The notes beneath the pieces were generated by a model, which was not told where the DNA came from, ran no database searches, and worked only from the letters and a program-made list of their open reading frames with translations. Below are positions 46,454-60,182 of a DNA stretch of 64,000 bases, piece after piece. Origin of the DNA: Karstenula rhodostoma CBS 690.94. Lineage: Eukaryota > Ascomycota > Dothideomycetes > Pleosporales > Didymosphaeriaceae. The stretch is from assembly GCA_010093485.1 (NCBI GenBank), contig MU001497.1, positions 500,181-564,180 on the forward strand, read 5' to 3'. The translations under genes were made by a program, and so were the position numbers. How positions within the stretch are numbered: the stretch's first letter is position 1; each line of letters begins with the position of its first letter.

Positions 46454-47737
46454 AGTCGCTGCTCCCGCCCACTCTCTGGAGTTTCTCCTGCACCCGTGAT
46501 TAACTTCTATCTCTTGCGTGCACTTTGGTCAGGTCTCTGCGCAGCCTTGGGATGCGATACGATTCTTAACGACCCCGGATGACCGGCCAAACATTGCTCC
46601 TGTTGGTCGGCACCCGCGAACTCAGTGACGCAACCGGTGAGACCTGATCAGACGGTCAGCTTGCGTCTCATGGATGCGAGAGTGGGCTCATGACTCCTGA
46701 CCCTGGTGTGCCACGAACTCCAATCAACACCCGCCCCCTTTATCCCCAAAACACGGCATCCCTTGTACACTAGTCCTGGTGTCCGAAAATGTGCATAGAT
46801 TAACCGACCGGCAACGGGGCAACGATTGATGAGATTTCTGAATCTTCTTTAGCTTCTGAATTGGTTGAGCTGCGGGCCAGAGGTGTGGCGGTAGCGATTG
46901 ATTGGCGTGGAAATTTTGAGCGGCTCGGTGTTTTAGTGTATGATAGCTGCCTGGCAGAGAGTGGCAGTGAGTCTGGCGGACAGACCACAATGGCAGATGA
47001 TTCCAGGATTTTGCGCGAGTGCTGTGCGACTGTGTTGTGTGCCGTTACTTTTGAAAGACCGCCGTGTTGTGGATGGTTCAGCTGGAGTGGAGACGGAAAT
47101 GACAATGGAATTGGCCGCGGGTGAGCTCGAGTCGCGTAGAGGGGGGAGTGGTTGAATGTCGCGGACACCCCTTTTTGTAGTCAGCAATCGCAACGAGCAA
47201 TGTAAAGGAGATTCGGGGTGCGAATACTGGAATCGTGTGCGCGCATTGTGAGTCCCTGGAAAACGCTTCCCGAGCAGGGGAATGCAATGCGAGAGCGAAG
47301 CGGGCGAGGAGTGCTGATTGTGACGAGAGTGCGCGGTGAGATCGGGGAGGATATGCGTAGGAAGGAGAGTCTGGTGCGAAGAAGGCGACGAGTTCTAACA
47401 AGAGGGTCGGGGACGTACGTTTCTGAGAGTGAAGACGGTGGAAGAAGAGCTGCAGAGTCAAGGGTCGTCATTTGATGAGGCCGCCACGCCGCCGCCCGCT
47501 GCGAAAGTGGGCTTCCCCATGATGACTGTGCCCAACCAACCAATGGCAAGCTGTGTGAGTCCGTGCGCCGTGCCTGCAGAGCTCGCGGTTTGGCCCAGCT
47601 CCAAGGTTCGCGAAAATCAGTTGAACGCGCCGCTCATCCTCTCCGCCCACCTGCCGCTGACTCCGTCTTCCATACCAATCGCATACCCCCGTTTTCCTCG
47701 ATTACCATAGAACGGCCGCCAATCTTCGATAGCCGCC
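46454..47737. other. Intergenic between BET gene and RVB1
   Basis: 1.28 kb. A CCAAT box at 47540-47544 lies ~195 bp before the RVB1 start. A small spliced minus-strand gene near 46.9-47.5 kb is conceivable, but I could not support it. Confidence 0.45.
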
Positions 47738-50077
<2,340 letters not shown>

Positions 50078-53000
50078 ATGGCTCCCGGACTGGTCTCGCC
50101 GCAGCCCGCGGTGTCGAACGAGGCGGTGCGCTCGCTGGAGGACGTCACGGCGAGCTACGATGATACACTGCGGTTCTACCTCAATGGCACGAAGGTCGTA
50201 CTGGACACGGCGGACCCGGAAGTCACGTTGTTGGAGTATCTCCGGGGCATTGGGCTTACAGGCACGAAGCTTGGCTGTGCTGAGGGAGGCTGCGGTGCTT
50301 GCACGGTGGTATGTTTGCCACTTTTGCTTTGCTTTGGGGGATTCCTCTGGATTGGAGTCGCACGGTAGGACGTGTGAGCTGACCGGTTGTCGCAGGTGGT
50401 TTCGCAATATAACCCTACGACTAAGAAGATCTACCACGCTTCCGTGAACGCTTGCCTTGCGCCGCTTGTCAGTGTGGATGGTAAACATGTGATCACCGTG
50501 GAGGGCATTGGGAATGTTAAGAGGCCACATCCTACGCAAGAGAGGATAGCAAAGGGGAATGGCAGTCAGTGTGGTTTCTGCACCCCAGGCATCGTCATGA
50601 GCTTGTATGCTCTCCTCCGCAACAACGAGTCGCCGTCTGAACATGAAGTTGAGGAAGCATTCGACGGAAACCTCTGCCGCTGTACAGGATACAGGCCTAT
50701 TCTTGATGCTGCACAGAGCTTCAGCGTGAAGACCGGCTGCGGGAAGGCGACCGCCAATGGAGGGGGCGGCTGCTGCATGGAGAAGAGTGGCGGGGGTGGA
50801 GGGTGCTGCAAGAGCGGCGGAGACGACGGCGACGCCCAGCCGATCAAGAGATTCACGCCGCCGGGGTTCATAGAGTACAAGCCGGACACGGAACTCATCT
50901 TCCCGCCGCAGCTGCGCAAGCACGAGTACAAGGCGTTGGCATTCGGGAATAAGAGGAAGAAGTGGTACAGGCCCGTAACGGTGCAGCAGCTGCTGGAGAT
51001 CAAGAGCGTGTACCCGTCTGCCAAGATCATAGGAGGGAGCACGGAGACGCAGATTGAGGTCAAGTTCAAGGCGCAGAACTACAGCGCTTCTGTCTTCGTC
51101 GGGGACATTGCCGAGCTCCGACAGTTCTCTTTCCAGGACGACTACCTCGAGATTGGCGGGAATGTGGTTCTCACGGATCTGGAAGACATCTGCAGGAAGG
51201 CGCTCGAGCATTACGGCGAAGCGAAGGGCCAGCCTTTTGCGGCCATCCTGAAGCAGATCCGGTACTTCGCTGGGCGCCAGATCAGGAACGTGGGCACACC
51301 AGCTGGAAACCTCGCAACTGCGAGTCCGATCTCTGATCTGAATCCCGTGTTTGTGGCAAGCAACGCGACACTGGTTGCCAAGACATTGAACGAGACGACG
51401 GAAATTCCCATGTCTACGTTCTTCAAAGGCTATCGGTCAACCGCCCTTCCTCCAAATGGCATCATTGCAAGCTTGAAGATCCCGGTAGCCAAGGAGAAGG
51501 GCGAGTTCATGCGCGCATACAAGCAAGCTAAGAGGAAGGACGATGACATTGCTATTGTGAATGCCGCACTGCGGCTGTCACTGGGCGATGATGAAGTTGT
51601 GCAGAGCGTGGATCTGGTGTATGGCGGCATGGCGCCTACCACCATCCCCGCAAAGAAAGCCATGGACTTCCTCCAGGGTAAGAAGTTCACAGACCTGCAG
51701 ACGTTAGAAGGCGTCATGGGCGCTCTCGAGGAGGACTTCGACCTGCGGTTCGGTGTCCCTGGCGGTATGGCCACATACAGGAAGACGCTTGCGCTAGGCT
51801 TCTTCTACAAGTTCTACCACGAAGTCCTGGCTGAACTTCACGCGGAAGCCACTGAAGTCGACACCCAGGCGGTTGGCGAGATCGAGCGCGATATCAGCTC
51901 TGGAGAGAAAGACCACAAGGCGGCAGAAGCGTACGAGCAGAAGATACTGGGCACGGAGCAACCACACGTGGCCGCGATGAAGCAGTGCACTGGCGAAGCT
52001 CAATACACCGACGACATTCCCGTGCAGAAGAACGAGCTGTATGGCTGTCTCGTTCTCTCGACAAGGGCACACGCTAAGCTTGTCAACGTCGACCCGGAGC
52101 CCGCGCTTGATCTCCCAGGTGTGGCCGCCTGGGTGGACCACACCGATGTCGCTACCCCAGAGGCGAATTGGTGGGGCGCACCGGCTTGCGATGAAACTTT
52201 CTTTGCTATTAACGAGGTCTTCACGGCGGGTCAGCCCATCGGCATGATTCTTGCGGATACGGCTAAGCACGCGGAACAAGCGGCTCGCGCTGTGCGGATC
52301 GAATATGAGGATCTCCCAGCGATTTTCACGATTGAGGAGGCGATTGAGAAGGAGAGCTTCTTTAATCACTTCCGGCATATCAAGAAGGGAGATACAGAGA
52401 AGGCTTTTGCGGAGGCGGACCATGTCTTCACTGGTGTTGCTCGCATGGGTGGACAGGAGCACTTTTACTTGGAAACGAACGCTTGTGTCGCCGTGCCCAA
52501 GCCCGAAGATGGCGAGATGGAGATCTTCAGCAGTACCCAAAACCCTGCTGAAACCCAGGCTTATGTGGCGAAAGTGTGCGGAGTGGAAGCTAACAAGATT
52601 GTCACTCGTGTTAAACGCATGGGTGGTGGCTTCGGTGGTAAGGAGACTCGGTCGGTCCAGCTTGCAGGTATCGTCGCATGCGCTGCCAACAAGACCCGGA
52701 GACCAGTTCGATGCATGCTTAATCGCGATGAGGACATCCTGACCTCGGGACAACGCCACCCCTTCCTCGGACGATGGAAGGTCGCTGTCAACAAGGACGG
52801 CAAGATCAAAGCGCTTGATGCGGATGTCTTTTGCAACGGCGGCTGGAGTCAAGACTTATCCGGAGCGGTCGTCGAGCGATCCCTCTCACACATCGACAAC
52901 TGCTACTCCATTCCCAACATACATGTGCGTGGCCGTGTAGCCAAGACGAACACAGTCTCCAACACCGCCTTCCGAGGCTTTGGTGGACCCCAGGGCATGT

Positions 53001-54313
53001 TCATTGCAGAATCGTACATGGAGGAAGTTGCCGACCAGCTGCAAATCCCCGTTGAGAAGCTGCGAGAGATCAACTTGTACTCACCAGAGACCAACATGGT
53101 CACGCACTTCAACCAGGAACTCAAGGACTGGTACGTGCCACTCATGTACAAACAAGTCCAGGAGTCCATGGACTACGCCAATCGCCGCACCGCAATCGAG
53201 GAGTACAACAAAACCCACAAGTGGAACAAGCGCGGTCTCGCCATCATCCCCACCAAGTTCGGCATTTCCTTCACCGCCCTCTTCCTCAACCAAGCCGGCG
53301 CCCTCGTTCACATCTACCACGACGGCTCCATTCTCGTCGCCCACGGAGGCACCGAAATGGGCCAGGGCCTCCACACCAAGATGACCATGGTTGCCGCTGA
53401 AGCCCTCGGCGTCCCCCTCTCCTCCGTCTTCATCTCCGAGACCGCAACCAACACCGTCGCAAACTCCTCCTCCACCGCCGCCTCCGCCTCCTCGGACCTC
53501 AACGGCTACGCCATCTTCAACGCCTGCCAGCAGCTCAACGAGCGCCTCGCCCCCATCCGCGCGAAACTCGGCCCAGACGCGACAATGAAGCAAATCGCAC
53601 ACACGGCCTACTTCGACCGCATCAACCTCTCTGCCCAGGGCTTCTACAAGACCCCGGACATCGGGTACGTCTGGGGCGAAAACACGGGCCAGATGTTCTT
53701 CTACTTCACGCAGGGGGTTGCAGCCGCCGAAGTCGAGATCGACACGCTGACGGGCGACTGGACGTGTCGGCGGGCGGACATCAAGATGGATGTCGGCCGC
53801 AGTATCAACCCCGCGATTGACTACGGGCAGATCGAGGGCGCCTTTGTGCAGGGGCAGGGTCTGTTCACCACCGAGGAAAGCCTGTGGATGCGGAGTACGG
53901 GGGGCATCTTCACGAAGGGGCCCGGCGCGTATAAGATCCCCGGGTTCAGGGATATCCCGCAGGTATTCAACGTTAGCCTGTTGAAAGACGTGACATGGGA
54001 GAATCTGCGGACGATCCAGAGGAGTAGGGGTATCGGTAAGTCTTCCCTCCCAACCTTCCAGTTCGTTATGACCATAACGCCAGCTAACCCCCTCACGCCA
54101 GGCGAACCCCCCCTCTTCATGGGCAGCGCCGTCTTCTTCGCCATCCGCGACGCCCTCAAAGCCGCGCGCGCACAGTTCGGCGAAACTACCCTCCTCAGCC
54201 TGCAGAGTCCCGCCACCCCCGAGCGCATTCGGATTTCCTGCGCCGACCCGATTCTCAAGCGTGCGTGGGTGGAGCCGAAGGAAGGGGAGAAGAGCTTCTT
54301 TGTTAGTATTTAG
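50078..54313 (+). CDS. hxA: Xanthine dehydrogenase
   Basis: Molybdo-flavoenzyme that oxidises hypoxanthine and xanthine to uric acid with NAD+. Exons 50078-50308, 50396-54035, 54102-54313; 1,360 residues. The last intron is 66 nt and in frame, but removing it restores [10 protein letters not shown]. First [2Fe-2S]: [12 protein letters not shown] (residues 67-77); second: CGFCTPG and CRCTGYR. A Gly/Cys-rich linker with CC pairs comes before the FAD domain ([12 protein letters not shown]). Molybdopterin part: [29 protein letters not shown] (purine-contacting Arg) and GEPP with the catalytic Glu. These residues point to XDH and away from aldehyde oxidase. Symbol given by homology with Aspergillus hxA. 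Confidence 0.95.
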
Positions 54314-55055
54314 GAGGGGGTTGGAGTGGGGTGGTTGTATGATTGGATTGGATGGGATCTATACATGACATGACATGACTTGTATGAAGAATTGAATTGA
54401 ATTGAATTGAATCGAATCGAATTGTACATGAGAAATAGTCTATCCATCCTTAAGCACTAGCTGCACCAGCTGCATCATATCATGTTCCCCACGGCACGCG
54501 CAAGGCCCACCTGTGCTGTAAAGGGTCTTTGGCCCCTGCCTCGGTTTCTGCTTCTTGAATCTGTCACTGTCGTTATATAAACTGCTACCCGGTCAGCACT
54601 CGGCGTCTGGGACTCGATACCCTCGACTTTGGACATCGATGGGTTTTGTACTGTAGAGGGGAGAGGGTAGAACACGGTGGCAAGCAGCGTGTCGATAAGT
54701 GACGCACGCGCATGCTGCATCGAGTTCGACGACATACTCGTCTGCGTGCGGTTGGTCTTGCGCCGACACTGCCATTCGTAAGTATACCCGAGAGTCACAA
54801 CCTAGGGGGGGGGGCTGACTAAGGTTTTCAGGCATACAGCTGTAGACACGCGCGGCAGCTCACGACAGTGGGGCTCGAATCCGATCTTGTTTGCGAAAGC
54901 CAGCCTATACTCTGGCAACTAGGTCACGGTTGTGTGTGGTATATTGTAGAGACGACGTCTTTTCGTCTTCAGCGTCTATCGGTGAGCATAGGTAAGTCGC
55001 TTTGGAATAGAAGCTTTTTGAAGTAGAGACTACGTTGTTGACATGTGCGCAGACA
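54314..55055. other. Intergenic with pentanucleotide tract
   Basis: 742 bp. Contains ACATG repeats near 54365 and the GAATT tract listed separately. A B-box-like GGCTCGAATCC at 54872 does not fold into a tRNA. A probable 5'-UTR intron ends just before the start at 55056. Confidence 0.5.
54389..54424. repeat. (GAATT/GAATC)n pentanucleotide microsatellite
   Basis: About seven units of GAATT, two with a T-to-C change, in the 3' flank of the xanthine dehydrogenase gene. Confidence 0.95.
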
Positions 55056-56554
55056 ATGCCGGGTGTGGAGGAAGAGTTCCGTCAGGCGGAGGCGGGCTTG
55101 TCGCCGCTGCCCCAGCGAGAGCAGTACCTGTGGGCTTCGGAGGCGGCCCCCCCTCCAGCTTGGGAGGCTGACGACAGTGATATGATTGATCATGTTGAAG
55201 AAGACGCTGTGGAGTACGATGCCGACGTTGCCATGGCCGACGGAGAAGCTGCGCCCGCGGAGGACGAGGAGTTAGAGATTAGCAAGCAGCCTCCTGAGAA
55301 CGAAGTGAGTCTGTGCACAACGAGCAAATAACAAATACTAATCTGTTGTAGTCCACGGGTTGTCCCATCTGGAAGCTACCCAACGAGTTGTTACTGGACG
55401 TTCTGGAGAAGCTGGATCTAAAATACCGCAAGCAATTCGGCACTTCCGACGCGTTCGCAGAGGCTGGAAAGTGGTTCAAAGACGTCCGATTAACGTGTCA
55501 TCGGTTCAACAAATGCGCAGACCATTTCATCAAGGGCACGTTCCGTCCTGGACCTTCCTGCGTTACGGTGATACCGGTTCCCGGGGGCTTCGACCAAGCA
55601 TGTAGGGACATCGAGACCTATAAACTCGACATCAAATGGCTGCGGATCAGCTTCTACCCGCCTGCCGAGTACAGGGCTGCGAAGAAATATGTCGAGGATA
55701 GGCAGTTCGCTCGAGACCTCAGACAGTTCGTATATAACAACACCGACATCACAGGGGTCACAGTCGATCCCTGGGACTACGATGTCTCCTGGGATTACGA
55801 TCCTAGGGGACGCATGTATCCGCACTGGAAACCGTACCTGTGGTGCACCATCATCGAGGAGACAATCCGCATGTCCTGCGAGACCGAAAATCAGCTGAGG
55901 CACTTCCGCCTTCCAAAAGCCGCAGCCAACTGGCCCTTCCCGAGCGGCCTGCTGCTGCAGATCACCGACATGTTCGGCGCCCTGCGCCCGGCAGGTGAGT
56001 ACGAAGGGCTCACCAAACTCGAGCTCCGAGGCATCACCGAAGACACGCCGTCCGCCCGCGGCGATGCCCTGAAGCTCCTCTACGATGTCGCAAACGAGAA
56101 CCCGAACCTGCTGCGTCTCACGTACGGAGGCATGGACGAGGAGTGGACGTGGAGGCGTGCACGCAACACCGAATTGCCCACGTCCTTCGATCTGCCGAAT
56201 CTAACCTACTTCGAGCTTGAGCGCGCAAAGCTTTCTAAAGATAATCTCGTTCGCGTACTACGCTCCTGTCCACGCAGTCTCAAAGTGCTTTATCTGAAGG
56301 AGATCGAGCTGTGCGGTAACGGGGAGTGGAACGCGACTTTCGGCGATATAACGGGCTACTTCCAGGGAACAAAACTTTACCTGCGTCGGCTTATGGACCC
56401 GGACTCTGATGAGCGTGATAGCGAGAAGGAGGTCGGCCTCACGGTACGGGTGGCGCGTCATTGTTGTGGCCTGGGATGGGATTGCGAGGTTGATAAGAGT
56501 AGAGAGGATTACGCTGAATATGGCGAGGATCCCTATAGCTTCGACGACGTGTGA
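55056..56554 (+). CDS. F-box-like protein
   Basis: 483 residues, exons 55056-55304 and 55352-56554 (intron 47 nt, TACTAAT branch). The start at 55056 (MPGVEEEF) follows a likely 5'-UTR acceptor. An acidic N-terminus is followed at residues about 88-106 by CPIWKLPNELLLDVLEKLD, then VRLTCHRFNKCADHFIKGTF: the F-box-like pattern of ascomycete LRR-type proteins. The remainder (KLELRGIT, PNLLRLTYGG, NLTYFELERAKLS, SLKVLYLKEIEL) has leucine-rich, repeat-like strands. Probably an SCF substrate adaptor; substrate unknown. Confidence 0.75.
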
Positions 56555-57377
56555 GTACGTCAGGGCTTCGTGAGTGGGCGAGTGGCACCAAGGGCTCGAT
56601 CTCAAATTTCTTATTGCACACCGGGAAAGCGTTAGGGTGTAGAGCTACAGTGTTGTTCCAGGTGTCTACCAGGGCATTTTTCGTGCGCCGAACGAAAGGG
56701 ATTGGGTGCATTCGAGATTGGTTATCGTGGGACAGGTGGTCCTTATATTCGATGATGACATATGGTGACTAGAGCCATGGCAACGTGTGTTGAAGTTCAA
56801 GGCACTTGCCGATGGAGTCCACGTGACTATTCATGTCCCGACTTTTTATGAAGTTTTTGATTGGCTCTCGGGATAATCCTTGTTGAGCATTTCCTCTGAC
56901 TACACGCAGCGTAGGTCGATTGACCCTCTCAAGTACCAACGGTCATGTCCATAAGCTGACCAGTGCACGGGCTGAGCTGCCATTTACCTCAGCTGCTTCC
57001 TCGTCTATTGCGGGGTCATGTGGATATTCTGTCTCATTCGGCTGCAGATGCCACCGAAGCGAGCAAATAGGCAGTGCGAGTGTGGGCTAGGGTCAATACG
57101 ATGCGAGGACTATCAGACATGAAACAGATGATGAAGAAGTCAACTGTGCGGCTATTTTCTAGTTTATAGGAGCGTTGCATAATGGCACGCTCATCTTAAA
57201 GCGCGAAGTTATTGCCTGCGCAGGTACGTGTTACTCGTATCAGGCTTGAAAAGAGGGGTATGCATGGTGGCGGAGCAAGGCTGAAGGCGGCAAAGATGAC
57301 ATTTTTGTCTCGACCTCACTGCTGCCTTCGCACCTACACCACCGAACATCATCAACTTCCCATCAGTACTGACAAGA
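56555..57377. other. Intergenic
   Basis: 823 bp upstream of the HET gene. No repeat or ORF that I can support. Confidence 0.45.
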
Positions 57378-59494
57378 ATGAACAAGAAAATGCCCGGCGT
57401 ACCTGCAGAAGACGAGGAAGTTTCCGCAACCTACACGTACTCTCCTCTCTCACGACGACAACATCCGCGTCCTGGAGATCTTACCCACCGAAGGTCGCAT
57501 AGAGTGTCGCATTCGACAGATTTCCTATCTTCTTCAAGACTATTACGCTTTATCCTACGTATGGGGCGACTCTACGACACAGTTCTCGGCCGTCATCGTG
57601 GACGATGCAGGTGCCAGCCTTGGACATTTGCCGCTTACCCAGAACCTTCAGAATGCCATTGAAGATATCCGGGGGTCAACAATACGGTCCAAGCCCTTTT
57701 GGATCGATCAAATATCTATTAATCAGCACGATATGGAGGAGAAGGGGAGACAGGTTGGCTTGATGGGGAAGATTTACTCGCATGCGCAAAAGGTGATCAC
57801 TTATGCAGGGCCCAACGTGGACGAAGTGGAGCAGCAAATTGGGTTGCAGTTAGTAGAACGCCTACAAGAAATTTTCCCGGAAGATCATCCTGTGTTCAAG
57901 ATTATGTGTACTGCGGGAACGTTGTCGGAAGCCAGTGCAGAGTTGCGGTTGAGAATGGGGCAATTCGCAGAATTACCTGCTGATCTGAGATTTACCGACC
58001 CAATGAACGAACAAGATCAATACGTGAAACAGGGTTGGAGATGGTTGATGAATATTATGCTGGGAGAATGGCCACAGAGACTGTGGATTGTGCAAGTAAG
58101 TTTGACTAGTCGTCGATTCCTGAACGTGGGAGTGAGCCAAAACTTGTTTAGAAGAGAGCTTAACGAGTTTCTAGGAACATTTTTTGAACAGCGAAGGTGA
58201 ATTCTTAATAGGTCGAGACCTCCTCCAGTGGCAACCACTTATGGGTCTCTTATTCCTCGTGTCAAATCACGTCCTTCCTAGGGAGCCTGTCGACATCTTC
58301 TATCTTCAGAGACATGAGTCTATGCTACCAACTGTGAATTCGCTATGGACCATCTGGAAGCAAAGGGCCAAAGGACGAGGGACCGGACCTTCGAATGTAG
58401 GAGGCTATTTACCCCTCCTGGTCAACGTTCACAATTTCTTCCACCTGAAGTGCTCAGATACTCGTGATAAAGTCTACGCGCTGATTTCCATATCGAGTGA
58501 CGTCAACCAAGGCGGCGATGGACTCACGATCCGCCCTGATTACTCGGAAGCAATATCGCCTTCAACCCTTTCGCACCGCTTATCTGCAGCTTATATAAGA
58601 GCGGGGAAGTGCATCCATGTTATGATATACGCCAGTAAATGGTTCAAGCTGTCATCCCTACCGTCATGGAGCATTGACATTGAAATTTCTGGTTTCACAG
58701 CACCTGCGAATCCTATTACCAATGGCCATTGGACGCCACACCCGGAGATTGAGTCTACAAGCCGACCGCAGCTCATACACAATGACACCGCTCTTGTGTG
58801 TAAGGGTCGCATCGTGGATTGTATTGCCCAAACCTCGCGCGTGTTCAGGCGGCAAGCTATCGAACTCACTTATCTCGAACTCCTGCCTTCCAAGTTAGAG
58901 TTTTATCACGAGCTATTACATGTATTGGGAATAGGCTTCGATATCCACAAGATGACTATCTTCTGCCGCTCGCTGACTCCTCACAGGCGGCGACGGGTAA
59001 CACACCCGATGTTGTCGGATGAGCAGAGCTTGATTGCAGATTTCTACTGTTTCCTCTGCTATCCCATTGATTGGCTTCCACGTTCTCTCGGTGTCTCTCC
59101 AATTGAGATCACCGGCAGTGAAACCCTCCTTTCCAGAATACAAAGCACCGCAGTAGCTCTCTCAGCTTTATTCCCGCCTGATTACCTCCACTTCGTACGA
59201 TCAACACCAATGCAAGAATATCAGTCGTATAATAATTGGCAGGTTGGAGAGAAAATACTAGGGCGCTCCTTTTGTTGGTCTGAGGCGGGAAGGTTCTGCA
59301 ATGTCATGAACCAAGCGCAGAAAGGAGATGCAATCGTAGCATTGAGTGGTATGGATCGTCTTTTTGTCATACGTGAGGTCGAACCTGGACGGTATCGACT
59401 CATTGGAGACGCGTACGTGGACGGTTTGATGCGAGGAGAAGCATACGAAGGGTTAGACCCGAAGGATGTGGACTACGACATAGTAATTGTGTGA
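57378..59494 (+). CDS. HET-domain (heterokaryon incompatibility) protein, apparent frameshift near its start
   Basis: HET proteins trigger cell death when unlike fungal strains fuse. The first frame opens at 57378 (alternative ATG 57390) and reads up to YTYSPLS. The HET domain proper then continues in the next frame from about 57448 (HDDNIRVLEILP, YYALSYVWGDS, FWIDQISINQ, MGKIYSHAQKVITYAG). The second frame has an upstream stop at 57379 and no ATG, so one base appears to be missing in the CT-rich run 57441-57450. An intron at 58096-58174 joins LWIVQ to EHFLNSEGEF. The frame then runs to 59494 (about 440 residues; CSDTRDKVYALI, and GDAIVALSGMDRLFVIR, a typical HET C-terminal module). Sequencing error or real pseudogene cannot be told apart here. 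Confidence 0.8.
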
Positions 59495-59509
59495 GGGTGG
59501 AACATTTAC

Positions 59510-59689
59510 ATGTATTTTCACGCAGAAGTTGTGAACCGTCCTGGACGCGACCAGCATGGCAAATCCACCAACCTTGCTCCATCTTTCACTTACTTTCCAA
59601 AGCTCGCCGTGCAGTTGCGAAACATGATATGGCACAGAGACCTTCCCGACGAGCCCACGCCAGTTCTTGTTGCCTTCCGAACAGGCTGA
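59510..59689 (+). pseudogene. 2EXR-like domain fragment
   Basis: A 59-residue ORF just after the HET gene contains FTYFPKLAVQLRNMIWHRDL, matching the opening of the fungal 2EXR domain (F-x-FPKLPxELRxxIW), followed by TPVLVAFRTG and a stop. Full 2EXR proteins are several times longer, so this is a remnant or a first exon. No continuation was found. Confidence 0.4.
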
Positions 59690-60182
59690 TGGGTTACGAA
59701 GGGCCTAGAGCCTGGCTTAGCCCTCAGGATTCGGACAGCTTCTATGCTGAAGCGACTGAGCCATCGTTTGAGCCGATCATGAATGATCGAAATTACCACA
59801 CAAGATCGCAGGCTCGTCATATTGCCATATCAAAAAATCTGATGGAGGAGAAAATGGTCGAGATTCCTACCGTTGCTTTCAATTTGAGGAGAGACTCGAC
59901 CTGCTCGTTCTCGCCATTGTAATCAGAATCTGCCGCCACTGTCTACCACTGAAGCCTGCTGTCGCCTTCGGAAGTAGCTAATAACTCTGCTCGCCTACCG
60001 AAGTTGTCTACTCTACGAAGTCTTTTTGTGTTATCAAAGGCGGGCGGTCAGATGCAGGGGATCAGGATAGGCTGATTGACGAGCATGACAACTTTTTGCA
60101 GCAGATGTACGATATAGAATAAGGGTCCTTGCACCGTGCTCTAGAATGGTAGATAGACGCCTATTTCTTGCCTCCGCACATT
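59690..60182. other. Intergenic
   Basis: 493 bp. The plus ORF overlapping its start is out of frame with the 2EXR fragment and has no motif. Nothing else seen. Confidence 0.4.

Noticed and set aside
46933..47549. Possible small two-exon minus-strand gene (MTTLDSAALLPPSS start)
   Set aside because: Splice sites exist, but the joined text shows no family motif or consistent codon use.
54872..54882. B-box-like GGCTCGAATCC suggesting a tRNA gene
   Set aside because: The T-stem pairs at only two of five positions and no acceptor stem or A box fits on either strand; at most a tRNA-derived relic.
59491..59922. 143-residue plus ORF after the HET gene
   Set aside because: The 2EXR-like text is in a different frame; this ORF has no protein-like features of its own.
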